Assembly (NCBI GenBank): GCA_035771175.1
Contig: CM069612.1
Coordinates: 31,009,296 to 31,073,295 of the forward strand
Source: Paratinospora sagittata
Taxonomy: Eukaryota > Streptophyta > Magnoliopsida > Ranunculales > Menispermaceae
Direction of reading: 5' to 3'
DNA: 64,000 bases
Part shown: piece after piece, positions 12,790 to 25,400 of the stretch
How positions within the stretch are numbered: position 1 is the first letter of the stretch
Layout: each line of letters begins with the position of its first letter
Translations under genes and position numbers: made by a program
Notes under the pieces: generated by a model
Databases searched by the model: none
Seen by the model: only the letters and a program-made list of their open reading frames with translations
What the model was told of the DNA's origin: nothing

Positions 12790-13693
12790 TCTGACCAACA
12801 CCAACTAGATAAACACGTGTAGGAGATGATCGTATCTGAAATTATGAACTCTTATGTTCCAGCGAGGGTTTATCAGCTTGATCTGAGAAGAAGAGAGAAA
12901 GCAATGTGGCTATCGTAAGGAACATCGGTGTGGTGCGGGCCGAAGACCCTTCGATGCATAAGTTAGAGCTTATTTTAGACTAAAATAATAACACTTGTAG
13001 AAAGTTGTTCATACTTTATGGTGAGGGTGATAGGTCTTATTTATAAAGGAAGTCCTCCGACCGGAGTAGTTAGCTGCCCAGTAGGCATAGGGCCACGTGT
13101 CGTTTTGTCGTTGGTCGAGATGAGCTAGATGAGCTCATCCATTCCGAGTTCATCTCAGAGCAGAAATCTTATCTCATCTCGGATGATCCTTATTTTCCTG
13201 ATTTGTCTCGGAGGAGGAGCCATATTCTGTCTCTATGTCAAAGTTTGTATCTGAGAGTGCAACTACTTCGGATTTTTCGGGATATGGCGTGCCAGAAAAG
13301 ACTCCTTAATCTTATTTGTTTCGTCTCGGGTGATCAGCTCGGATAGAGGCCGAACTGTCAGTCTTGAGCTCGGCTCGGCTGGACCGAGCTAACGCTAAGA
13401 TCGTGTATTTGGGTTTTTCGTAAATATCATCCCGTTAGGTCGACTCAGACAGCTTTTCATGGTTGAGTAGAGCTTGCTTTGACCGAGCTGATCTGGCGGT
13501 CATGTCACTTTACGAGACTTTTTCCTCGTCACCTCGGCTCATCCACTTCTTCACATGCCTTATGTTTTCTAGAACTCCAGGTAAGCTCTGCTAATGTCCA
13601 GGTCAGCTCTGCCGATGTCCAGGTAAGCTCTGCTCATGCTTAGGTAGGCTCCGCTGATGTCCAGGTCAGCTCTGCTGAACTGACCATCCAACA
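12790..13693 (-). mobile_element. Probable solo LTR (unclassified, minus orientation)
   Basis: A block of about 0.9 kb, GC-richer than its surroundings and full of CGAGCT/CTCGG motifs. Read on minus it begins TGTTGGATGGTCAG and contains a TTTATAAATAAGACC TATA-like site. ATAGG flanks it at 12785-12789 and 13694-13698, a candidate 5-bp target duplication, but the far end is TCTGACC rather than TG on the plus strand. No PBS or coding region adjoins it. Confidence 0.4.
13576..13680 (+). repeat. 21-bp tandem repeat, five units
   Basis: Five consecutive 21-bp units of the form TCCAGGTMAGCTCTGCTRATG, the fourth being the most diverged (CTTAGGTAGG...). They lie inside the LTR-like block. Confidence 0.85.
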
Positions 13694-14228
13694 ATAGGAT
13701 ATAAATACTTCCACGGGTGAGACACAAGTGAAAAATTGAGCCTTGTAGTGCTACAAAAGTAAAACTGATAATTTGTAAATGAAGTACCTAGGAGCTTATA
13801 GAATTGAAGTGCTGATCCTCTCAAATGTTTGATCCCTGAATTTTTGGTTAGGTAGCCTTCTTTTTATGTTTTAATCTATGTTACCCAGACTTGGGTATGG
13901 TTGTTGGATTCGAGTACATGTGTAGAGGTCGAACTTGTTCATTTTCAAATTAAGGGATATGTGGTCTCAACTATCAAGTGTCAAAAAATTTAGATCTAGG
14001 TACTTTGACAAGGTTGTGTTTATTCATTCAACTCAATTAAGTCGTTTCTCAACTATATTGGGTTAGCTACATAAATCTACTTACTCCATTTCGCTTGATC
14101 AAGGGCTAAGTTGATTCTTAAATGACAAGTAGTTTATTCATTTCCAAGCTTATAGATTATTATCTTCTTCTTTCCTTTTTTTTTACTCTTTCCAATCATT
14201 TATTGTTCTTTCTTTCCTCACTTTAATA

Positions 14229-14412
14229 TTTTTTATTTTTTTTAAGAAGAAACAATGTTAGTAGTTAGTTGTATAACCAACTCCATCACCATACCACACT
14301 CTCTGGGAGGTATCAGGCCCGTTCCTGACCCATTAATTCCCCTCACCCCCTAAGTGAGGCAGTGGAAAGAGTTGAACCCGGAACCTTTGGGATCCAAAGC
14401 CACCTCTTTACA
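14229..14412 (-). mobile_element. tRNA-derived SINE (family B) with 10-bp target duplication
   Basis: On the minus strand a B-box-like GGTTCCGGGTTCAACTC lies near the head and the element ends in a run of A. CACTTTAATA flanks it at 14219-14228 and 14413-14422. A related sequence (TGTTAGTAGTTAGTTGTATAAC) recurs at about 48580. Confidence 0.6.
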
Positions 14413-14999
14413 CACTTTAATAAATTTTTACCTATTAGTCATCCTCCTCTTGTTTCTTTTTTTTGGAGAATCTACAAAGTAGTATATAAAAATCTGAAGT
14501 GTCAGACACATATTTCATATTCATAATGGTATCATGAAGTGTTGCCATTGATACCTTGGGCTAAAATAAAGAGTTTAGGTAATATAGGCTGTAGTGATCC
14601 ACCTTTGGCCTTATCAGGAGCTTGCATGAGCTTGGGTTGGAGCCCAAACCACAATATTCTCGAATGAAATATTGTTTGTGGGCCTCTAACCTTATGTGTT
14701 GCGGCTAGGAACTTGATTGGATGATCTAGATTTACTAGTTATTGGTTGTTGGGATGTGTGTAGGTTTCGATACTGCTGATGTATATTTCCTTCTTTCAAC
14801 CGCTTAGGATTTACCATGTTGTGCATGCAACATGGTGTATATTATAGATGAATCCTTAGTGGTCCCTCTATTCATGCATCTAAGCCCATAATCTTGCTAT
14901 GGTATATGTTATTGGCTGACACCACTTATGCTTTTGTTTATATGGCTTACTTAATGAAGGAGTGCTTTAGAGGCATAGGGCTACCATTAAGGTTAATGA

Positions 15000-16110
15000 A
15001 GATGAAATGCTCACCCGAATTATTTTCCCCTTAATATGTCACTGTATTATTTTGTAGTTCACAATCCACATAATTTCACATAAGAAGTGCAATGCAGATT
15101 GATGGCTGTCAACAAATTTGTGAAGACCAAAAAGGGCACAACGTAGCTAGAGAAGATGCCAATAACTTAAACAATTGACACTTGGCTTAAACTTGTGGAG
15201 CCTAGATTTTTATTTTTACTATTTTTTTTAATTCAAGGGTATCTTGGCTGCTTAGAGCATCCAACTAATCCCTTGAGATGTGTGCAAAATTTTCTATTAA
15301 AACGTTATAGAGAGTGGCCCACTTGGGGTGGAATTTAAGGGACTTCCAATTCTTGAGGTGGGTCTAGCCATGACACCAACTCCAAGTTAGGGTTGGCACG
15401 ATGACTCATATGTAGTGCTTCTTAAGTTGGTTTAAAAGTTTGTGTATCAATTCTTAAGGATTTGTTACACATATGTTCTACATCTTATATAAAATTATGT
15501 AGACTACAAAATAATATATTGACATTTTAAAGGAAAACCAATTTGGGTGAGTTTTTAATCTCCATATACCTTCCTTTTGGTAACCCTATGTCCTCTAAAG
15601 CAATGTGACTTCAGCTTCACTAAGTAAAAGTCACATAAAGAAAAACAAAATCTAGTGTGGGCCAATGTCATAAATCACATGAGCATTGTGAAAAGCTCAT
15701 CCAAATTAGTTCCCCCTTGAAAATGTCATTGTATTTGTTTGTGGTCAACGCAATTTCGTAAAAGATGTAGTACAAAGGTGTAACAATCCTAAATAATTGA
15801 TATACAAACTTTTAAACCAAATTAAGATGTAATTTATTCGTTAATATATATTACATTATAAATCTCTCTTTGTCAATAAATTGGTTAACTTAATATGTTT
15901 AGTGTACTTATGATTGTTTTATTCAAATCCACCGCCAGTGGGTCACTGTCTATAACGTGTTTATAGAGAGTTTCACACACATTTCAAGGGGTTAGTTGGG
16001 TGATCTTAGAGGCCCAAATACCCTTGAATTCAAAAAAAAGGCTACACATATTCAAGCCAAGTCTCAATTATTTAAGTTGACTAGGACGGCATTAGCAAAA
16101 AATTGAGTAT
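15000..16110. repeat. Inverted-repeat complex, at least three copies of one repeat in alternating orientation
   Basis: The arm at about 15130-15345 is matched in reverse complement by about 15924-16100; for example GCACACATCTCAAGG(G)ATTAG (reverse of the left arm) against CACACATTTCAAGGGGTTAG. A second motif, GGTTTAAAAGTTTG with TACATAATTT and CTCACCC, occurs forward near 15010, reversed at 15425-15550 and forward again at 15695-15830. Transcription through it could give a long hairpin. No coding sequence or clear target duplication was found. Confidence 0.6.
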
Positions 16111-16462
16111 GGCCCGAAGTAGGAATATTCATACCCTTTATTAATGAGTCAAAGTCTACAACATGTTCCCACACAACTTATTTTCAAAATCAAACATCAC
16201 TTTCTTATCAATACTCAATTTGGTTAAAAAATCGAGCACCTATTTTTATTATTGTATAATCTATATTTAAAAACTTAAAACTAACACAGTAATAAAATTC
16301 ACATAGTATGTATAATTTAAGACTAATATACATTCAAATTAAACTTCATTCAATATTTTAAAATATTGAGCAATACTATTTTATGCAAAAAAAAAATACT
16401 ATAATTTGTGTTTTTTCAATATTTTAATAGTTATCTACTACAAATTATATGTAAGAAAAAAT

Positions 16463-16610
16463 GACATACCTAGTGCACAAGGCTTCTTTGTGGGATTTGG
16501 GGAAGGAACAATGTATGCAATATCTACATTAGAGACACCATTTCCAATTTTGAAGCCATGACTTCTAAATCTTATAGACGACTTCAACCATTGTGCTAAT
16601 GCTTACCCTT
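16463..16610 (-). mobile_element. Au SINE copy, diverged
   Basis: Plus-strand ACCTAGTGCACAAGGC is the reverse complement of the Au 3' end. It is followed by the GGGATTTGGGGAAGGAACAA segment and a degraded tRNA-like head near 16600. Confidence 0.7.
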
Positions 16611-17361
16611 CTACTATAATTTATATGTAGTTGTAAGGATTAGAAAATTTGTATATTATATTTTAGACAATAAGTATTTCATTTCATTTAATACTAGATA
16701 TAGCAATAAACTTATAGCAAAATAAAGAATACTAAGCTTTGAAGTACGTATTATATCACAAATTTTATATTTTTAAATGCACTTATAGCTAATAATACCA
16801 CTTGTTAATGTGTCACTCATTAAAAATATTTTTTACCCCGAAAAATGGGTACCGGTTTGTCTATTTCTTAAGTCTAGAACTAGCCCACCTTTAAAATGGA
16901 CATCAGTTTTTTGGTTTAGATAGATCTAGCTCATATTTATGAATAAAATGTGTGATCTGTTCTAAATTTGGCTAGAAAAATGTGGACAAATGGGCCCAAG
17001 CATTTTTACCCCCCACCCAAACAAAAAAATTATGAGAAACTATACATCGTAAATTTTTTTAATTTTTTTTATACATGTACTTACTGGCTTTCTTTTCATC
17101 CTTGTAATCTCCAATTTGCAGCAGAGCTCACGTTCTTAAACTGCTTATGTTGAACATATTTACCTTTCTTCATTTAAGTCCTCTATAAGGGCTTCTACGA
17201 CGTTCCTATGGACGTCTATATTCCTAGTGGTGTTATCTTTTTCATTAATTTCCAACATTTATGAATATCATGAAACAACATGTAGAGAAAAAAAAAACCT
17301 TAGCTTGTGTCTAAAAGTCAAAGAACATATTATAAAACAATTATACATGCTATATTCTTAT

Positions 17362-17517
17362 GAATAATGCTAAAGTGATTGGAGTGATATATTGTAGTGT
17401 AAACTGCAACACTCTATCTCTGTTGGATTGCATCGAATCATGTATGGACACATGATCAACTTAAATCCAAAGGTGATGGGTGATGCAGTTTCCACCCCAA
17501 TCTATGTAGCATTACTC
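17362..17517. mobile_element. MITE of probable Mutator type with 9-bp target duplication
   Basis: A 156-bp element with terminal inverted repeats (GAATAATGCTAAAGTGATTGG on the left; the right end read in reverse is GAGTAATGCTACATAGATTGG). It is flanked by a perfect 9-bp direct repeat TATTCTTAT at 17353-17361 and 17518-17526. A 9-bp duplication is characteristic of Mutator-like elements. A related copy is at about 47590-47765. Confidence 0.7.
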
Positions 17518-18974
17518 TATTCTTATAGCAAAGTAAAATTTATTCACAATATTAAAAATAAAAAATATTAAACCATAAAGTTCTTTTTGTGAAGAAAGAA
17601 AAAGCAAACAAACATATGTTACAAAATATAGACCAAAAATAAAAGAATTGAAATTAAGTTCGACTATAGGCATCATATTGCAAATGTGCAATAAAGAGGA
17701 ATAAGAAGATCCTAATCTAGGTCCTTAATTTCCAACTAGTGTAAAATCAACAACTTAAGCAGCCAAGCTCTACTCCCTTCCACAATTCAAGAAAGAAAAG
17801 AGAGAGGAAAAAAAAAAACATGCAAGACAAAAGAAGCCAATAAAAAAATGGCCAAAAATCCCTGAATCTTCAATACCAATTCTAAATAGAGAGAAAAGAG
17901 AATAGAAGTAGATTTATTCTCTTTTCCAACTGACTTTGGCTTTGAAATGAGAGTGAAATCTGATTTGTTGCTTTGCAATGAGAGTGCAATCTGAGTTGTA
18001 GCTTTGTAATGGGAGCGAAATGGGAGAGGAAGGAGATTGAGAAAAAAAATGGCAACGCATGAGCCCAAGAAATTGTCTTGGCCACTCACGTTGGTTCTGT
18101 TTTCCATTCTTTAGTGGCTTTGGTGCCCCATCTCCAATGTTCTCTAGGGCTTGCATGGTTTTGTCTATGTTTTAGCATATATGTTGTGATTTGGTATATT
18201 TTGGTACTTCTAAAGACAATGTTGCATGGTTGGTAATAACTAATATCCCAATGCTGGGTTTTGGCCAAATTTTGATGAATACACGCAAACCCCATTGTAC
18301 TGCAATCCGTTGAAAAAATATCACAAATATCTTATGGAGCCAGTCTTTTGAAGCATAAATGAAGTTGTGAACCAAATGGAAACAGCTTAACATTTTTTCA
18401 GCATTTGTTGGTTGAATGTGGTAGATAAAGGTACTTCAGTGATGTCTTGTGTGAAGCACTACATGTTAGATTGGTTACCTGGGAACACATCTCAATTTTT
18501 GTTATTGGTCTTGGTTAATGTTTCTTTGTTGAATTCTAAATTAGTAGCTTTCCCTCCTGAAAATTTAATCATGTAGAGAACTGGATATATTACCCTAGAT
18601 TATCAATAGACACAGCAGGAACAGTTTCATATTTTTCACATGCAAATGGTTATGGCAATATAAGCAAAATTGGGCCAAAGAGTTGGCATCTACAGTGTTA
18701 TTATCTTCAACCAAGAAACACAATTTTGTGAAGATCCCTTCTATTTATTTATTTGTAGAATGTATCCTAATCTTCAAATATCAATAATAATAATATGCTA
18801 ATTTAGATGGCAGTGCTGTTTCTATACTAGTGTGTTTGATGTGTTCTACATTAGGATTTGCTCCTCTTTCTTTTTTCTTTCCTATCTTTTCTCTTTAACT
18901 GTACATTTATTCCCTCGAGCTGTTTTTAACAGGAAGACCAACAACAATAACGCAGAAAGAGTGGGAGCAGAAAC

Positions 18975-21379
18975 ATGGTAAAAGCTCGTCAGAATTCTAA
19001 TGACTTATCTCCAAAGGTGGTGGAGGTGGGAGAGATAGACACCAGGGCACCCTTTGAATCTGTCAAAGCAGCTGTGAGCTTATTTGGTGAAGTAGCCTTC
19101 TCGGGCTCAGGAGGGGAACAAGCCATTAGAAAATCAAAACCTTTTCCTACTGAGGTACTTCTTATACTAATGGATCCTGCATGTAATTGCTTTGATTATT
19201 ATTGATATCTTGAATTTCGTAATATGGACTAAATAAGTATGCAATTTTTCACCATTCCAAACTAGTAAAAGTTAACTGGACAAGAAAGCAACTTTTGACG
19301 AGGGTCGGGGACAGGGATCTTAGAAAGAATTACTACAATTGTCTAAATGGTTATATCTTTTCGAATTGTGACTAAGAGTTTGATACTTGAAATCTCCTGA
19401 AGTGCAGAGTTAAATTCTAGATGTCGCATTTTGAAAGGACATAAGAATAAAATTGGAAAGACAAATTTTTTAACCAATGATGGAGAATAATTGCCTTTCT
19501 ATATTAGGACAATGTGATTTGTGATTTTTGTGCTTCTTTCATCATATGTTCAAAACTAGTTATTGCTGGTTGGATATCGATCTTTTAACCCTTGTCACAG
19601 AGAGTGTTGGCCAAGGAGACACAACTTCACTTGGCTCAGAAAGAACTTAACAAGTTGAAGGAACAGCTGAAGAATGCTGAAAATACCAAGACCCAAGCAC
19701 TTGCTGAGCTTGAGAAGGCGAAAAGAACAGTTGATGATCTGACAAACAAGCTCAAAACTATAAATGAGTCAAAAGAATCAGCAATTAAGGCAACTGAAAT
19801 CGCAAAAAATAAAACTAAACAAATTGAAGAAACAAATTCTGGTGAGCTGAAAGACTCTGGTGGGGCTTGGAAACAGGAGTTAGAAAGTGCAAGGGAACAG
19901 TACGCAACTGCCATTTCTGAACTAAATGCTGCGAAACAAGAGCTCGGGAAGATGCGGCAGGACTTTGAGGCATCCTTGGAAGCAAAAGTTGCTGCCTTTC
20001 ACCAAGTGGCAGAAGCTGAGCAGTTGACCAAGGTCAATACAGAGAGGGCTCATGAGATATCGAAGGAGATTGCCAGTACAGAAGAGTCACTTGTGCATGT
20101 AAAGCTTGCCACTGCACAAGCCCAGCAAGAGCAAGCAAATATTTTAGCAGAAAAGGAAGCCCAGCGGCAGTCTTGTAGAGCTGCCCTTGAAGAAGCTGAG
20201 AAGAGATTGGCTTCCTTTAAGGAGGGGTTCAATCCTGAGCTTACAGAAGATCTTCAAGCCCAGCTTGCTCAAAAAACCAGAGAGATCGAGTCTTTGAAAA
20301 TGGAGATAGAAAATGCAAAGGCTTCTGATTTGGATTCTGTTAGAACTGTGACATCAGAACTTGATGATGCTAAAGAGACACTGCAAAAGGTAGCTGAAGA
20401 AGAAAGTTCATTACGAAGCCTTGTGGAATCTCTCAAGTTAGAACTGGAAAGTGTAAAGAAAGAGCATTCTGAACTAAGGGAAAAGGAAGCTGATACTGAA
20501 TCTGTTGCTGGGAACTTGCATGTCAAGCTTAGAAAGTCCAAAGCTGAGCTTGAGGCTGCCCTTGCCGATGAATCGAAAGCAAGAGGCGCTTCTGATGAAC
20601 TAACGCTTGCACTTCAACAGTTATCATCAGAATCTGAAAGTGCAAGGCGGGAAGCTGAAGAGTTGCAGAAGAACGCAGAAGAGTTGAAGAAAGAAGCTGC
20701 TGCAACCAGACTAACCCTAGAAGAGGCACAGAAGAAGCTACAAGTTGCCCTGGAAGAAGCAGAAGAGGCAAAAGCTGCAGAGTCCCATTCCCTTAATCAA
20801 ATCAAGGTTTTGTCAGAGAGAACCAATGCAGCAAGAGCTTCAACATCAGAATCTGGTGCCAAGATCACAATCTCAACGGAAGAATTTGAATCCTTAAATA
20901 GAAAAGTCGAGCAGTCGGATGCACTCACCGAAATGAAAGTAGCGGCAGCAATGGCTCAGGTGGAAGCTCTCAAGGCAAGTGAAAACGAAGCAAATAAGAA
21001 GTTGGAGACATGTTGGAAGGAAATTGAGGAAATGAAGTCTGCAACTGATGAGGCTTTGAAGAGGGCAGAGATGGCTGAGGCAGCAAAGAAGGCAGTAGAG
21101 GGAGAACTCAGGAGATGGCGTGATAGAGAACAAAAGAAGGCAGCTGAAGCTGCGGCTAGAATTCTCGCAGAGACTGAAAAGTCTTCAAATTTATCCCCAC
21201 AACATATTAAAGTTGAAAAGCAGGTATCACTGGACAAAACTGAGGGGACACGTAAGATGGATAAGTCTCCAGGTTCTAAAAAAGCTCTTCTGCCAAATCT
21301 AAGCGGCATATTTCATAGGAAGAAGAACCAGGTGGAAGGCGGGTCTCAGTCATATCTCCCCGGTGAGAAGCCCCTGTGA
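18975..21379 (+). CDS. TREPH1: WEB-family coiled-coil protein, TREPH1-type (touch-regulated phosphoprotein)
   Basis: Two coding exons, 18975-19154 and 19601-21379 (phase 0), give 652 residues, close to the 649 I recall for Arabidopsis TREPH1 (At5g55860). The N-terminus has the family block VEVGEIDTRAPFESVKAAVS, then LHLAQKELNKLKEQLKNAE. Residues about 65-570 are one long Ala/Glu/Lys-rich coiled coil. The C-terminus has LPNLSGIFHRKKNQVEGG and ends SYLPGEKPL, nearly the same as TREPH1. The Ser in PNLSGIF (residue 628 here) corresponds to the touch-induced phosphoserine 625. In Arabidopsis the protein is needed for touch-delayed growth and flowering; WEB relatives act in chloroplast movement. 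Coding exon 1 begins after an AG acceptor at 18932. It has no membrane segment or signal peptide. Confidence 0.92.
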
Positions 21380-22452
21380 TTTTGTGTTGTGGAAATTAGT
21401 GTTTGTGAACATTGTGAATTCTGAGAGGAAATTTGTTTTGTTTTTGGTTGTTGTTGTGTATATTCAGAGAGTGGGGTTGGAATCGCCTTATTTTTCGTTC
21501 TTTTCATTGCTGTGGGGAGGAGAAAAAGAGTTCAATAAAAACTGACTGTCCCTCGATGCTCAACTCTTAACAATCCTCAGCTTTCTTCATATGGTTTTGT
21601 AATTTGTAATGTTGTTGCTTCACCAAGCAACAAAATGCCTTTGTATTCATGTATTGTTCTCATTTTTCCTTGAAAACTAAATCATTGTGCAGAATGAATG
21701 TAAAAAAAAAATCTCAGCTGGGTTGGTACCAGAAAAGGGGTTAAACTCCATTCTTCAACTTTCACTCATCGATTCACACATTGTTAAGATGAGATATGCC
21801 TATCCCTATCTCACACGGAATTAAGAAATGATAGAAACCTTTTTTATAAGATAAGAGTTGGATTCCGATACTTGCTCTTTCTCTGGAAACATAGTTGTAA
21901 ACATGGCTTTTTTGCAGGTAAAAATATCTTACATTTAATGGTTCTGCTTGGGCAGTTCCCAGCAAAAAAAACAGAAAACTGGAGCTTACATGTTAGACTA
22001 AATTGACAACTAATTTCATCAAGTATTATTATTTTTGTTGATAGAAATGCTAAATAAATACACCAATCCAAACCTAGTCAACTTGAAATGAAAAATAGTA
22101 TTGAAATATCATTAGTAATCCAAGGATCTTATCTTCCCTTCCCTTATAAGAGGGGCATCAAATAAAAATAAAATAATTTTAAAAAAATTCACCCAAATCA
22201 TACCCACAAAAGCATCCCTTAAATGCCACGTGGCACTTGCCAAGCATCATTGGTGGGACACTTAAAAAGAAAAGAAGAAATGAAGAAGCCTGGAATTCCA
22301 ATTTCCAACAACACTATAAGAAAGAGGAGAATAAGAAGAAGACAAGAACCAAGTCCCAAGTCGAGCAAAATCTCGTCACAACACTCTTTAAAATACAAAA
22401 GGAAAATCACTCTCACGCACACTCACTCACTCACTCTCTCTCTCTGTGTGCA
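21380..22452 (+). promoter_or_regulatory. 3' UTR of the TREPH1-type gene, spacer and promoter of the Apd1/Aim32-like gene
   Basis: AATAAA (21534) and further AT-rich sequence suit 3' processing of the left gene. A palindromic G-box core, GCCACGTGGC, lies at 22225-22234. A TATAAG sequence at 22315-22320 precedes a leader with CACT/CT repeats running to the ATG at 22453. G-boxes bind bZIP or bHLH factors; function here is untested. Confidence 0.5.
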
Positions 22453-25400
22453 ATGGCGTCGGGAAGCAGAGACGATCCTCTCTCCTCCTTCATCAACGCT
22501 TCTTCTTCGTCACCAATTCCAGTTTCAGACACCGATGCCTACCTTCTAGAACCTTCCTCCTCCAATTCTCAGATCGGTAGCGCTTCTGGAAGCTTCCAGA
22601 ACGACGGCTTGCTCGCCGGCGACGGCGGTAGTGGAAACAACAGCGACGCCGAGTTCGGTTTTCTACGCCACGATTTGAGGCAGAGTCCGCTCGTCGGAAC
22701 AGTGCAGATCTACGATCGCCATGTCTTCCTCTGCTATAAAAACCCCAAGGTGTGGCCACCGCACGTCGAAGCGGCCGAGTTCGATCGTCTTCCTAGGCTT
22801 CTTTCTGCTGCGCTTGCGGCCAGGAAGGCCGAGATGAAGAAGCAGGTTCGTCTGTTTTTGTTGAATCTTTGGTTGATTTAATCGATATGCTCCACTTTGT
22901 GAACTAGATCCTTAGTGTTTTTTTTTTTTTAATTGGAATTTGGAGAATTATTTTGATTTTCGTGCAATTATTATGGTAAGTTTGGAGGAAATGGAGTTCT
23001 GAGGTGTTTAGTTTGCTGGATTTGTGGAAATAGGGATCGAAGATGGTAGTTTTTGATGTTTAAGGAAATAGTGTCTTCGTCTGAAAGTGTTATTTTGCTT
23101 CTACATTTTTAAATGTCCCTTGGTTTTCCTTTTTCGACTGTATATATTGGTTTGGGGATTTTGAGATCACGCATGGGGAAGAAGTATTTCGTGGTATAAG
23201 TTCTTTTTAGTTTGATTGTGTATTGTTAGAATTTATCATTCCTTCTGATTGGCCTTTTTAACTGTTTGAGTACTTATTCAAGGAGTGTGATTAGGAGAGG
23301 AAATGGTTTTTGAGTTGCGAAATAAATGTCTATTCGACTGGAGAAAAATGTTGTTGTGGATTTTGAGATCAGGATTGAAAGCCTCCCTTGTTTGCCCGAG
23401 GAGTTTTGGAATCTTGGTATGGTGTCAGGCTGCTAGTTCAACCTAGCATTTCAGCTTGATATCTGTTTGTTGTTGTTTTCCATTTTTATTCTAATGCTGG
23501 TTTTGTAACCATGTAACAATTTAATGCCTCCGATATTTGAGAAAGTGAAGTTCTTAAGATCCTTATCTACCATTTTCGATCGCTAGATCAATGGTGACCG
23601 TGATGACGAATAGCATTTGCAATATGTTTAGGTCCATTGATGTGGAGCTTTTGTATGGTTTTGTTCCTGGGCTCCAACATTCATACTTTTTTTGTTTTGT
23701 TTTTTTGAGAAGAAACGGATGATATTATATATATATATATATATAAAAAGCAGAACAAAATACAAGCTACAAGGTATCAAAGATGCACTGAAAAACAACT
23801 GATGTTGAAAAGAAAAAGATACACTGAAACTGTTGGTCCACCTCATAGTGGCCAGCAAAGAATCAACTACAAATAAAAAAAAAGGAAAAGAAAGAGCTTT
23901 GGGAAGGTTGCATGGGCTAGCATGACTTCACGTGGGCAACAAGGTGGGCAGTCAAATGCATGGGACGGCAACAGCAAACTTCACGTGGGGCGGCTGAAAT
24001 TTTCAGCATGAGAATGCAGCAAAAATCACGTGGGAAGCTCCAAAGCAATTACAAAAATGCCCATGTTTTAGCTCTATAAATAGAGCCTTAACTTCAACTT
24101 GAAAATTCATTCGAAGATATTCGATTCTAGAGATCTAATCTGATAGATCAAGAGAGCCTCAAAGAGAGTTTCTTTGAGAAGAAAAAGTGTGAGCTAATTT
24201 GTGAAGTTTTATCCACAAATTGAAGATACATAGATATTATATATTTGTGAGAGATCCACCGAAAGGTGACGTTTGTAATCCCATTTTTATTATAGTGGAA
24301 GTTTCTTAAGCAGCCTACGGGTCCCGTGGTTTTTTACCTCATCTTTTGGAGGGTTTTCCACGCTAAAATCTTTGGTGTTATTTTGTTGTATTTTAGTTTG
24401 GAAAATTGTCCTGGGATTGTAGAATTTATTTATTTACATCCATCGATTTTTCCAACAAAGTGGTATCAGAGATTGGGTCGTTTTCAGCGAAGGTACTGTT
24501 CATACATACAGTACTATTCACGTATACGGTACTATTTTGTCGGCAGTCACTATTTGGAATAGTAGTACTATTTATAGAGTACTATTCACGGAGCACTATT
24601 CACAGGGGATACTATTCATTGAGTATTATTCACATAGTACTATTCATCGCCAGTGAAGTGTCAAGCTCCGCGAAACCTGTTGATTGACGACTCAAATGGA
24701 GGAGAGCACAAGCAATATGAACACGGGCAATATGATCAGGTTGACTGCATTTAATTATGCAATTTGGAAGCCGAAAATGGAGGATCTTTTATACATTAAA
24801 GATCTGTGGAAGCCGATTATAATGCCAAAGGAGGAAGCCGTGACTACAACTTCAACAGATGACAAGACATCAAAAATAACCAGCACAGACGCTGACTGGG
24901 TCGTGCTGAACCGAAAGTGTGCTGCTCAGATCAGACAATGGATCGACAAGAGCATTTTTCAAAATAACAACAAAATAACACCAAAGATTTTAGCGTGGAA
25001 AACCCTCCAAAAGATGAGGTAAAAAACCACGGGACCCGTAGGCCGCTTAAGAAACTTCCACTATAATAAAAATGGGATTACAAACGTCACCTTTCGGTGG
25101 ATCTCTCACAAATATACAATATCTATGTATCTTCAATTTGTGGATAAAACTTCACAAATTAACTCACACTTTTTCTTCTCAAAGAAACTCTCTTTGAGGC
25201 TCTCTTGATCTATCAGATTAGATCTCTAGAATCGAATATCTTCGAATGAATTTTCAAGTTGAAGTTAAGGCTCTATTTATAGAGCTAAAACAGGGGCATT
25301 TTTGTAATTGCTTTGGAGCTTCCCACGTGATTCTTGCTGCATTCTCATGCTGAAAATTTCAGCCGCCCCACGTGAAGTTTGCTGTTGCCGTCCCATGCAT

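Larger units (their letters stand above)
12063..18932 (+). other. Probable 6.9-kb leader intron filled with repeats
   Basis: No coding exon is visible. The interval holds a GC-richer LTR-like block, a SINE, an inverted-repeat complex, an Au SINE and a MITE, each listed separately. The remainder is AT-rich spacer. Confidence 0.45.

Noticed and set aside
19636..21309. Several antisense ORFs under the TREPH1-type gene
   Set aside because: Shadows of a Glu/Ala/Lys-rich coiled-coil frame; Ser/Phe-rich and without motifs.
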